Of a stretch of DNA of 50,052 nucleotides, positions 43,248 to 50,052 are shown piece after piece (the stretch's first letter is position 1; each line of letters starts with the position of its first letter). The DNA is from Betaproteobacteria bacterium HGW-Betaproteobacteria-11. GTDB taxonomy: Bacteria; Pseudomonadota; Gammaproteobacteria; Burkholderiales; Rhodocyclaceae. The position numbers and the translations under genes were made by a program. Location of the stretch: NCBI GenBank assembly GCA_002842395.1, contig PHCV01000012.1, positions 1-50,052 of the forward strand. The letters run 5' to 3'. The notes beneath the pieces were generated by a model. It did not search any database, was not told the DNA's origin, and saw only the letters and a program-made list of their open reading frames with translations.

Positions 43248-45119
43248 TTACTCAACTATTGCATCGGGCGCGATGCCGAGGTGTTTTGTGATGCTACGGA
43301 CGATGCCCTGGGCATCGAGGCCAGCTTCGGCAAGCAGTGCCGAAACTTCACCGTGGTCGATAAACGCATCAGGCAAACCCAGGCGCAACAATGGCGTTCT
43401 GGATCCAGCTTGTTCAAGTAGGCGGGCGACTTCGGCTCCGGCGCCGCCGATGATCGTGTTTTCCTCGAGGCTTACCAGCAGGTCGTGGCGGGACGCCAGG
43501 TCGGACACCAACTGGGTATCCATCGGTTTGACGAAGCGCATGTTGGCTACAGTTGCATCGATCAGTTCGGCCGCTTTCAGTGCAGGGGAAAGCAAGGAGC
43601 CAAAAGCAAGCAAAGCGACTCCTTTACCTTGCCGGCGCACCTCACCTTTACCGACCGGGAGCGTTTCAAGCCCGGGGCTGATGGGTGTGCCTGGGCCACT
43701 GCCACGCGGATAGCGGACTGCGGTTGGGCCTTCCATGGCGAAGGCGGTGCTGAGCATCTTGCGGCACTCGTCTTCATCACTGGGTGCCATTACAACCATG
43801 TTCGGGATGCATGTGAGATAGGAAAGGTCGAATGCGCCATTATGTGTTGCGCCATCAGCACCCACGAGGCCACCACGATCGATGGCAAAAACCACGGACA
43901 GATTCTGCAAGGCAATGTCATGGATCAATTGGTCATAGGCTCTTTGCAAGAAAGTGGAATAGATGGCAACGACCGGCTTCAGGCCTTCACAGGCGAGGCC
44001 GCCGGAAAAAGTGACGGCATGTTGCTCGGCGATCCCGACATCGAAGTAGCGTTCGGGGAATTCCTTGGAAAATCGCAGTAGTCCGGAGCCTTCGCACATG
44101 GCTGGCGTGATTCCGATGAGACGGGGGTCGGCAGCAGCCTGATCACAAAGCCAGTCCCCGAAGATTTGAGTGTAGCTCGGCTTGCTGACGGATTTGGAAG
44201 GTTCGATACCCTGAGTGGTGTCGAATTTGCTGACCCCGTGATACAGGACTGGATTTGCTTCGGCAAGTTTGTAACCCTGTCCTTTGCGCGTGATGACATG
44301 CAGAAACTGGGGACCTTGGAGGCGCTGCAGGTTCTGCAACGTAGGGATCAGCGCATTCAGATCGTGGCCATCAATCGGGCCGATATAGTTGAAACCGAGT
44401 TCTTCAAACAGGGTGCCGGGCGAGATCATGCCTTTGACATGCTCCTCGACGCGGTTGGCAAATTCAAGAACGCCAGGTACGGCGGATAGCACCTTTTCAC
44501 CGGCGCGTCGCGCGGCATTGAAAGTTCGTCCGGAGAGCAGACGGGCCAGGTACTTGTTCAGCGCTCCAACGGGATGTGAAATTGACATGTCATTGTCGTT
44601 GAGAATGACAAGGAGGTTGGCGCCGCTGACGCCCGCATTGTTAAGCGCCTCAAAAGCTTGTCCGGCGGACATGGCGCCATCGCCGATGATGGCTACGACG
44701 CGTCGGCTTTCGCCTTTGTTTTTCGCGGCAATGGCCATCCCCAGGGCAGCAGAAATGGAGGTCGAGGAATGGCCGGCGCCAAAAGTGTCATAAACGCTCT
44801 CGGCGCGACGGGGGAAGCCGGAAATGCCGCCCTTCATGCGCAATCTTGCCATCTCGGTGCGGCGGCCGGTCAGTATCTTGTGGGGGTAAGTTTGATGGCC
44901 GACATCCCAAACCAGCCGATCTTCGGGTGTATCGAAAATGTAGTGCAGTGCAATAGTGAGTTCGATAGTTCCCAGATTCGAAGATAAATGGCCGCCCGTT
45001 GCGGCAACCGATTCGAGCAGAAAAGCACGCAGTTCTTCGGCGAGCTGAGATAACTGGGAGCGTTCCAGGCTGCGCAGGTCAGCCGGGCTCTGGATCGTAT
45101 CAAGTAGCGGAGTAGTCAT
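43248..45119 (-). CDS. dxs: 1-deoxy-D-xylulose-5-phosphate synthase
   Basis: Dxs joins pyruvate and glyceraldehyde 3-phosphate into DXP, the first and often limiting MEP-pathway step. The 623-residue product (E. coli 620) has [17 protein letters not shown], the thiamine diphosphate motif [18 protein letters not shown] with NDN, and the transketolase pyrimidine domain [18 protein letters not shown] and [17 protein letters not shown]. The start shares one base with the ispA stop (TGATG), so the pair is translationally coupled. Confidence 0.98.
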   Translation of the reverse strand: MTTPLLDTIQSPADLRSLERSQLSQLAEELRAFLLESVAATGGHLSSNLGTIELTIALHYIFDTPEDRLVWDVGHQTYPHKILTGRRTEMARLRMKGGISGFPRRAESVYDTFGAGHSSTSISAALGMAIAAKNKGESRRVVAIIGDGAMSAGQAFEALNNAGVSGANLLVILNDNDMSISHPVGALNKYLARLLSGRTFNAARRAGEKVLSAVPGVLEFANRVEEHVKGMISPGTLFEELGFNYIGPIDGHDLNALIPTLQNLQRLQGPQFLHVITRKGQGYKLAEANPVLYHGVSKFDTTQGIEPSKSVSKPSYTQIFGDWLCDQAAADPRLIGITPAMCEGSGLLRFSKEFPERYFDVGIAEQHAVTFSGGLACEGLKPVVAIYSTFLQRAYDQLIHDIALQNLSVVFAIDRGGLVGADGATHNGAFDLSYLTCIPNMVVMAPSDEDECRKMLSTAFAMEGPTAVRYPRGSGPGTPISPGLETLPVGKGEVRRQGKGVALLAFGSLLSPALKAAELIDATVANMRFVKPMDTQLVSDLASRHDLLVSLEENTIIGGAGAEVARLLEQAGSRTPLLRLGLPDAFIDHGEVSALLAEAGLDAQGIVRSITKHLGIAPDAIVE

Positions 45120-46003
45120 CAGAAATTTCGGTCGACAATGAAGTCAGTCAGTTCATGTAAGCGCAATGCGCGCGAATCGAATGGGGCAAGGGTCTCATGT
45201 GCCTCCCCGCGCAGATCGGCGACCAGGGAATCGGCACCAACCTTGCCCAGCAGGCTGGCATAGGTGGGCTTGTTCTGTGCGGCATCCTTGCCCGCTGTTT
45301 TACCCAGCGTGGCTGTATTGCATTCGGCATCGAGAATGTCATCGACGATTTGAAACAGCAATCCGGCCCGATTGGCGTAGTGGCCAAGTTGCTCAAGTTC
45401 TTCTGCCGAGGCGTTGCCACAATGGGCGCCCAGCAAGATGGAGGAACGGATGAGGGCACCAGTCTTGTGAATATGGATGAATTCGAGTTCATTCACGGTC
45501 GGTTGCTGGCCGACGGCTGCCATATCCAGCGCTTGCCCCCCGGCCATGCCGTGCGATCCGGATGCCAGCGCCAAAAGATGAATCATGGCGAGCTGCCGCT
45601 CCGCGCCAATGCCGGGCATTCTCATCGAAAGTGTCTGAAAGGCCAGACTTTGCAAGGCATCGCCAACGAGCAAGGCCATGGCTTCGCCAAATTCGACATG
45701 GCAGGTTGGTTTGCCGCGGCGAAGAATATCGTTATCCATGATGGGCAGATCATCATGGACGAGAGAATAGGCATGGATCAGTTCGGCTGAAATGGAAGCA
45801 GCATCCAGATTGTTGTCGTCGGCAGGAAAAATGCTTCCCGCCGCATGGCAAAGGAGTGGCCGGATTCGTTTTCCTCCTCCCAGTACGGAATACCGCATTG
45901 CATCGTGCAATGCCGAAGGCGAATGGTCGATTGAAGGCAAGGAGGCTACAAGGGCGTGTTCGACCCGCTGCCTGACACGGGATACCCAGTCCGGAAATTT
46001 CAT
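45119..46003 (-). CDS. ispA: Farnesyl diphosphate synthase (geranyltranstransferase)
   Basis: IspA adds isopentenyl diphosphate to DMAPP and GPP to make farnesyl diphosphate for quinones, undecaprenol and hopanoids. The 294-residue product has the first aspartate-rich motif [16 protein letters not shown] (DDxxD), GGQALDMA, and the second motif in [24 protein letters not shown], split here as [11 protein letters not shown] and [13 protein letters not shown]. The start lies five bases after the xseB stop. The xseB-ispA-dxs order is the same as in E. coli. Confidence 0.97.
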   Translation of the reverse strand: MKFPDWVSRVRQRVEHALVASLPSIDHSPSALHDAMRYSVLGGGKRIRPLLCHAAGSIFPADDNNLDAASISAELIHAYSLVHDDLPIMDNDILRRGKPTCHVEFGEAMALLVGDALQSLAFQTLSMRMPGIGAERQLAMIHLLALASGSHGMAGGQALDMAAVGQQPTVNELEFIHIHKTGALIRSSILLGAHCGNASAEELEQLGHYANRAGLLFQIVDDILDAECNTATLGKTAGKDAAQNKPTYASLLGKVGADSLVADLRGEAHETLAPFDSRALRLHELTDFIVDRNF

Positions 46004-46008
46004 GCCTT

Positions 46009-46245
46009 TCAGATATCCGTCGGGTTGGCCGTGTCGGATTCGAGATCGCGCAAAACTCCGTTCTCAAGAATTCGGGTTTGCTGTTCGGCGCTGTCAAGGG
46101 TCGTCTGGCAGTGGCGAAGCAATGCAATGCCGCGCTTGTAGGCATCAAGAGTTTCCTGAAGCGTCATTTGGCCGATCTCCATGGCGGTGATGATGGCTTC
46201 CAATTCACTCAGTGATGTTTCAAACGAATGCGGTTTCGGTGACAT
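46009..46245 (-). CDS. xseB: Exodeoxyribonuclease VII small subunit
   Basis: XseB is the small subunit of the single-strand exonuclease VII. The 78-residue product starts MSPKPHSFETSLSELEAI and has IITAMEIGQMTLQETLDAYKRG, split here as IITAMEIGQM and TLQETLDAYKRG, and LLRHCQTTLDSAEQQ, the family core. ATG (complement of 46243-46245) is chosen; an in-frame ATG 33 bases upstream adds a hydrophobic stretch not seen in relatives. It is first in xseB-ispA-dxs and divergent from the Rieske gene at 46443, with a 197-base shared upstream region. Confidence 0.93.
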   Translation of the reverse strand: MSPKPHSFETSLSELEAIITAMEIGQMTLQETLDAYKRGIALLRHCQTTLDSAEQQTRILENGVLRDLESDTANPTDI

Positions 46246-46442
46246 AAGTGACCAGATCGTAGCGAGCACAAGTGCCATGACTCAGTGAAGCGAGCATGCA
46301 CAGAATGAAAATTGTTGAAGATAACCCAGCGACGTCCTTGGGTCAAATTTGTTACAATGGCGCAACCGGCATTGTGCCGGTTTCTTTCTTTTGTCTTTTT
46401 ATTTCCGGTTTCCGGGTGGGGTCTTCTTGGAGGTTGGGAATC

Positions 46443-47546
46443 ATGTCTGATATCAAGCCGAATATCCCTCTCCGCCCTGGTAAGTCACAGTTGCCGATGG
46501 CATGGTACTTCGATGAGAAGCTGTTTGAACTGGAGAAAAAGCTGATCTTCGATGCCGGCCCGGGGTATGTCGGACACGCATTGATGGTTCCCGAGATATA
46601 TGACTATCGCAGCGAGGAGTGGAATGACCACGCGTGGCTGATCGTCCGTCAACCGGATGGTGCCTATGAAATATCCAATGTCTGCCGCCATCGCCAGGCC
46701 ATCATGTTGCAAGGTTGCGGTAGCGCAAAAAATATCGTTTGTCCGATCCATCGGTGGACATATGACAGCGCAGGTGAGTTGGTGGGGGCGCCCCACTTTC
46801 CTGCCAATCCATGCCTGAATTTGCGGAAGCAGAAACTGGAAAGCTGGCGGGGATTGTTGTTCAAGGGGCCACGTTCCGCCCATGAGGATCTGGCGCGGAT
46901 GAAGGTGGCACCGGAATTCGACTTCACGGGCTACAAGCTCGATCATGTCGAATTACATGAATGCAACTACAACTGGAAGACATTCATCGAGGTCTATCTG
47001 GAGGATTATCATGTCGTCCCCTATCACCCTGGACTGGGCAATTTCGTCACCTGTGACGATTTGAGCTGGCAGTTCGGCGACTGGTATTCAGTGCAGCGCG
47101 TAGGTATCCAGTCACTGGCCAAGGCAGGCACTCCCACGTATCAGCGGTGGCAAAAAACCGTGCTTGATTACTATGGCGGGAGACTGCCAGAGCATGGTGC
47201 GATCTGGCTGACGTACTACCCAAATATCATGGTCGAGTGGTATCCCCATGTTCTGGTGGTGTCGACGCTGATTCCACGGGATGTTGATAAGACGCTGAAC
47301 GTTGTCGAGTTTTATTATCCGGAAGACATTGCGTTGTTCGAGCCGGACTTCATCAAGGCCGAGCAAGCGGCATACATGGAGACAGCGATCGAAGATGATG
47401 ATATCGGGGAACGGATGGATCGTGGGCGCCGTGCGTTGCTCAAGCAGGGGCGCAGCGAGGTTGGGCCTTACCAATCACCGATGGAGGATGGAATGCAGCA
47501 TTTCCATGAGTTCTATCGGCGCATCATGCAGCCTCATCTGGGATAA
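46443..47546 (+). CDS. Rieske non-heme iron oxygenase, alpha-subunit type
   Basis: An aromatic-ring-hydroxylating-dioxygenase-like oxygenase of 367 residues. The Rieske [2Fe-2S] motif is Cys81-X-His83 and Cys100-X2-His103 (CRH, CPIH), 16 residues apart. The mononuclear iron site is in YLEDYHVVPYH with His190 and His195. GGAGG lies nine bases before the ATG; an open frame upstream to 46296 is non-homologous. No reductase, ferredoxin or beta subunit lies next to it. From memory, a gene of this type sits divergent from xseB-ispA-dxs in many betaproteobacteria, which suggests a conserved chromosomal role and not an aromatic catabolic operon. The substrate is unknown. Confidence 0.88.
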   Translation: MSDIKPNIPLRPGKSQLPMAWYFDEKLFELEKKLIFDAGPGYVGHALMVPEIYDYRSEEWNDHAWLIVRQPDGAYEISNVCRHRQAIMLQGCGSAKNIVCPIHRWTYDSAGELVGAPHFPANPCLNLRKQKLESWRGLLFKGPRSAHEDLARMKVAPEFDFTGYKLDHVELHECNYNWKTFIEVYLEDYHVVPYHPGLGNFVTCDDLSWQFGDWYSVQRVGIQSLAKAGTPTYQRWQKTVLDYYGGRLPEHGAIWLTYYPNIMVEWYPHVLVVSTLIPRDVDKTLNVVEFYYPEDIALFEPDFIKAEQAAYMETAIEDDDIGERMDRGRRALLKQGRSEVGPYQSPMEDGMQHFHEFYRRIMQPHLG

Positions 47547-47605
47547 ACCGTGAATCACGAGGGAAATCGTGGCGAATAATTAGCCGCAGATTTCTTGCTT
47601 CAGAT

Positions 47606-48559
47606 TCAGCGGATGACGACGCCCCAGGGTGCCGTGCCGACGGGAATCGTTGCCACGGCCTGGATCGAAGCAGTATCGACGACGGAAATGGAATCCGAAC
47701 GGCCATTGGCCACATAAAGCCAGCGGCCATCGGGAGTGGTCGTCAGACCCCACGGACGCTTGCCGACGGGAACCGTAGCAATGATTTTCTGGGTTGTCGT
47801 GTCGATGACCGATACCGAAGCATCCCGTCCATTGGAGATATAAACGCGTTTGCCATCGGGCGCGACCGCCACGCCATTGGAGAAATTGCCCGCCAGAATC
47901 GAAGTAACCGCGGTCTGCGTGGCCAGATCGATCACGAAAACCGTGCTGACCAGTTCGCAGGCGACATAAGCGCGACTGCCGTCGGGCAGGAATCCGATTC
48001 CGCGCGGGCGGTTGCCGACCTTGATCGAGCTGACCTGGCGTCGGGCGACGACGTCCACCACGTCGACGCTATCGGCTTCCTCGGCGCTGACCAGCAACCA
48101 GCGTCCATCCGGGCTGAATACCGCATGCTCGGGATTCTTGCCGTTGGTTTTGATCGAAAAAGCGACCTTGTTCGTCCCAGTGTCGACGAACATCACGCTG
48201 TTCGATAGTTCCACTGCGGCAACGACCCAGCGGCCGTCGGGAGAAATGCTGATGCCCTCGGGTGATTCGCCAAGCGCGATGCGATCCTGGACTTGTTTCC
48301 GGTCGAGATCGATCACGACCAGGGCATGGGCCTTCTGGTCACTCACATAAAGCGTCTTGCCATCGCGGGAGACCGTGATGCCACGCGGCGTACCACCGAT
48401 TTCCAGGGTATCGGTAACCTGCCGTGTCGCGGTATCGATGATCGAGATCGAGCCGGACTTTTCGTTGGGAACGTAAGCGAATGGAGCCGCTACGGCCAGC
48501 GAAACCGTTGCGCAACCCGCGATCGCCAACGCGATCTGCCAATAGCGAAGAATTTTCAT
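47606..48559 (-). CDS. Periplasmic YVTN-family beta-propeller, PQQ-dehydrogenase-associated
   Basis: A 317-residue secreted protein: signal peptide about 1-25, then seven or so repeats of the YVTN/YncE type (for example LYVSDQKAHALVVIDL, VYISNGRDASVSVIDT, LYVANGRSDSISVVDT). This matches the propeller protein that accompanies quinoprotein alcohol dehydrogenase clusters (a PQQ-dependent catabolism-associated propeller family, recognised from memory). Its ATG overlaps the stop of the upstream solute-binding-like gene by four bases, so the two are coupled. Its biochemical role is unknown. Confidence 0.85.
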   Translation of the reverse strand: MKILRYWQIALAIAGCATVSLAVAAPFAYVPNEKSGSISIIDTATRQVTDTLEIGGTPRGITVSRDGKTLYVSDQKAHALVVIDLDRKQVQDRIALGESPEGISISPDGRWVVAAVELSNSVMFVDTGTNKVAFSIKTNGKNPEHAVFSPDGRWLLVSAEEADSVDVVDVVARRQVSSIKVGNRPRGIGFLPDGSRAYVACELVSTVFVIDLATQTAVTSILAGNFSNGVAVAPDGKRVYISNGRDASVSVIDTTTQKIIATVPVGKRPWGLTTTPDGRWLYVANGRSDSISVVDTASIQAVATIPVGTAPWGVVIR

Positions 48560-49398
48560 GGCCGCCGATGGGTGATCCCGCTATGCGCCATGATGCGATC
48601 AATGGTGCCATCTTCCATCAATTCATTCATGGCTTTTTGCAACGCCTTGGCCAGGGCTTCATTTTCTGTTTTGACGGCCAATCCGACGGGCCACTGTCGA
48701 TAATGCAGGGACGCAATCGGTGGTGGTTCGATGGCGAAGCGTTTGTCATGATCCAGTCCGCCTTCGAGTTCGCCCTGCTGGGCCAGCACGGCAACGACTT
48801 CTCCTGTCTTGAGGGCGGCAATTGACTCTTCGGCGGTTTTGTACAGCTTCAGCGTGTTGCGGTATTTGCCGCCATCGGCACCGAGCATGACCGTTGCGGG
48901 CAAACTGTCGCCCTCGACCCCGATCGGCTGGTTTTCGAGCGGAGCCAGGGAATCGAGTGTCGGCACCCGGTCGAGGTTGCGGGCAATGGCATAGCGTTCG
49001 CGATGGTAAGGAGCAAAGAAACTCACCTTGTCGAGCTTGGCCATGTAGTTGTGGTCGATTGGCACATGGATCATGACATCCGCAGGGCCGTAACCGAGGT
49101 AGTGACCCTTCCAGACCATATTGCGCAAATCGTCCTCCATGTTCTCATCGGCATCGAACCACAATGCGGACATCTTCAGCCCCAGTCTGGCCGCCAGTGC
49201 TTCGGCGATTTCGACGTCGGCGCCCTTGCCCTTGTTGGAAAAGGGCGCGAAGGTATTGTAGAAGGCGAAACTGATCTGTCCGCGCTGCTGCAGATCGGCC
49301 AGGTCGTTGGGGCGCGCCTGGGCGCTGCCAGTAGCCGCCAGTGCGGCAAGAGCTACACCGGCGAGCAGATTGTTCAGATACGACCGGATGCCACGCAT
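48556..49398 (-). CDS. Quinoprotein-dehydrogenase-associated periplasmic solute-binding-like protein (MoxJ type)
   Basis: A 280-residue protein with a signal peptide (about 1-28, cleavage near SAQA) and a type II periplasmic binding fold: FAFYNTFAPFSNKGKGADVEIAEALA, split here as FAFYNTFAPFS and NKGKGADVEIAEALA, DVMIHVPIDHNY, and the C-terminal LQKAMNELMEDGTIDRIM. No ABC permease or ATPase gene is nearby. Such proteins (MoxJ/XoxJ-like) accompany PQQ methanol/ethanol dehydrogenases and are thought to help assemble or activate them. It follows pedF by four bases and overlaps the YVTN gene. Confidence 0.85.
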   Translation of the reverse strand: MRGIRSYLNNLLAGVALAALAATGSAQARPNDLADLQQRGQISFAFYNTFAPFSNKGKGADVEIAEALAARLGLKMSALWFDADENMEDDLRNMVWKGHYLGYGPADVMIHVPIDHNYMAKLDKVSFFAPYHRERYAIARNLDRVPTLDSLAPLENQPIGVEGDSLPATVMLGADGGKYRNTLKLYKTAEESIAALKTGEVVAVLAQQGELEGGLDHDKRFAIEPPPIASLHYRQWPVGLAVKTENEALAKALQKAMNELMEDGTIDRIMAHSGITHRRP

Positions 49399-49402
49399 GG
49401 GG

Positions 49403-49837
49403 TCACTCGTTCAGCGAAGCGCGACGGGTTTCGAGATAAGCCTTGATGGCCCACATGGCTTCCTGCGACAGAATGCCCTCGAAGGGCGGCATATAGACCC
49501 GGCCATCGCGCACCTTGCCGTGACGCACCGAGTTCAGGTAATACTGATCGGTGTCGGGATCGATGTCGAGCTTGCGCAAATCCGGGGCAACACCGCCACT
49601 GATGGCTTCCAGGCCGTGACAGCGCGCGCAGTTCTGGTTGTAAGCCGAGTCGCCGAGTGTTTCGGCCGCCTTGTCGCCGCGATACGGGTTTTCCTCGCGC
49701 CATTCTTCGCCGAGCTGTTTCAGGCTGGAGGCGTCGACGGCGTGAGGGACGACGTCGCCGTGCGAACTGGCGGGCAAGCTGACAAGGCAGCCGGTCATGG
49801 CGACGATCAAGACCAAGGGACGTAGCGGGCGTTTCAT
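49403..49837 (-). CDS. pedF: Cytochrome c-550, PedF type
   Basis: A 144-residue periplasmic class I cytochrome c with one heme site CARCH (70-74), a conserved region before it (QLGEEWREENPYRG), and a likely distal methionine in YMPPFEGIL. The signal peptide runs to about SLPASSHG; MTGC within it is a weak lipobox, so lipidation is not excluded. It matches the cytochrome c-550 that accepts electrons from PQQ-dependent alcohol dehydrogenases. AGGAGAAG lies six bases before the ATG. It heads a three-gene operon. No dehydrogenase gene is in the window; it should lie to the right. Confidence 0.83.
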   Translation of the reverse strand: MKRPLRPLVLIVAMTGCLVSLPASSHGDVVPHAVDASSLKQLGEEWREENPYRGDKAAETLGDSAYNQNCARCHGLEAISGGVAPDLRKLDIDPDTDQYYLNSVRHGKVRDGRVYMPPFEGILSQEAMWAIKAYLETRRASLNE

Positions 49838-49930
49838 GGTTTCTTCTCCTGAATCCTGTGGTTGAATTTAGTATTTGCAGACAATTTGCAGGCACCAATG
49901 ATGATCCGGCTTCTCCTGGCGACTGGCATC

Positions 49931-49958
49931 CTATCATGAGCAAAACGACTCATGCTAG
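49931..49958. promoter_or_regulatory. Inverted repeat between pedF and the divergent gene, possible operator
   Basis: Arms CTATCATGAG (49931-49940) and CTCATGCTAG (49949-49958) are complementary at 9 of 10 positions, with an 8-base spacer. It lies 94 bases upstream of pedF and 66 bases before the divergent start at 50024, a position suited to a shared regulator. The stem has no following T run, so a terminator is unlikely. Confidence 0.5.
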
Positions 49959-50023
49959 ATAGTGTCGTCACGAGATAAGAAATGTGTGAAGATTACGCCT
50001 TCTGAAAGCATGGAGGGTCAGCG

Positions 50024-50052
50024 ATGGCAGAAGCGTACCGGCGACACGACAT
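50024..50052 (+). CDS. Start of a gene running off the right edge, unknown product
   Basis: ATG 50024 is preceded by GGAGG (50012-50016) at a good distance and reads MAEAYRRHD before the window ends. A second ATG at 50010 in another frame (MEGQRWQKR) lacks a ribosome site. Nine residues do not allow identification. By position, divergent from a pedF operon, a regulator or a PQQ-dehydrogenase gene is plausible. Confidence 0.4.

Noticed and set aside
49880-49910. Sigma-54 style promoter upstream of pedF (TGGTGCCTGC on the minus strand)
   Set aside because: The GC of the -12 element is not at the required spacing from the GG of the -24 element.

Overview
The window is a gene-dense stretch of a betaproteobacterial chromosome with fairly high GC. 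The closest match in gene order is Rhodocyclales and relatives; this is inferred from gene neighbourhoods and no search was run. Diagnostic runs are ispG-hisS-yfgM-bamB-der-hfq-hflX-hflK-hflC-DUF2065-hisZ-purA, queA-tgt-yajC-secD-secF, rpsP-rimM-trmD-rplS, and folE2-dxs-ispA-xseB beside a divergent Rieske oxygenase. Almost everything is housekeeping. I see no insertion sequence, prophage, CRISPR array or tRNA gene.

Layout. 1-82: tail of a 5S rRNA gene and the terminator of an rRNA operon. 139-17453: a long co-directional block (accA, tilS, ndk, rlmN, pilW, rodZ, ispG, hisS, yfgM, bamB, der, hfq, hflX, hflK, hflC, DUF2065, hisZ, purA), with many start/stop overlaps that suggest translational coupling, closed by a terminator. 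17548-23032: tRNA queuosine genes queA-tgt, then the Sec accessory genes yajC-secD-secF. 23050-24745 (-): purB and a small DUF2322-like gene. 24926-26089: acyl-CoA desaturase with an unusual C-terminal extension. 26175-27351 (-): rpmG, rpmB, radC. 27398-29042: coaBC-dut. 29103-30715 (-): flavocytochrome c sulfide dehydrogenase pair. 30946-34008 (-): glyoxylate shunt (aceB, aceA), each with its own terminator. 34227-37356 (-): rraA, clpA, clpS. 37722: cold-shock gene. 38033-39262 (-): icd. 39460-42272: pyrF, then the rpsP operon. 42378-46245 (-): folE2, dxs, ispA, xseB. 46443-47546: Rieske oxygenase. 47606-49837 (-): three periplasmic proteins of the kind that accompany PQQ-dependent alcohol dehydrogenases (c-550 PedF type, a solute-binding-like protein, a YVTN propeller). 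A divergent gene begins at the right edge.

The metabolic genes imply acetate or fatty-acid growth through the glyoxylate shunt (aceA/aceB with the competing icd nearby), sulfide oxidation in the periplasm, and probably quinoprotein alcohol oxidation. hisZ implies a short-form HisG elsewhere in the genome.

The most unusual signal is a dispersed 24-bp repeat. Its first half is AAAGTCGGCGCT and its second half GGCGAGACGGCG. Four identical copies lie inside rlmN, queA, secF and trmD. Three diverged copies lie in ispG, between der and hfq, and between rraA and clpA. A weaker match lies in hisS. All sense-strand coding copies are read in the same frame as KVGAGETA. Seven copies in 50 kb, most of them inside essential genes, resembles a DNA-uptake-type or other genome-wide recognition motif, or a miniature invading element, more than an ordinary transposon repeat.
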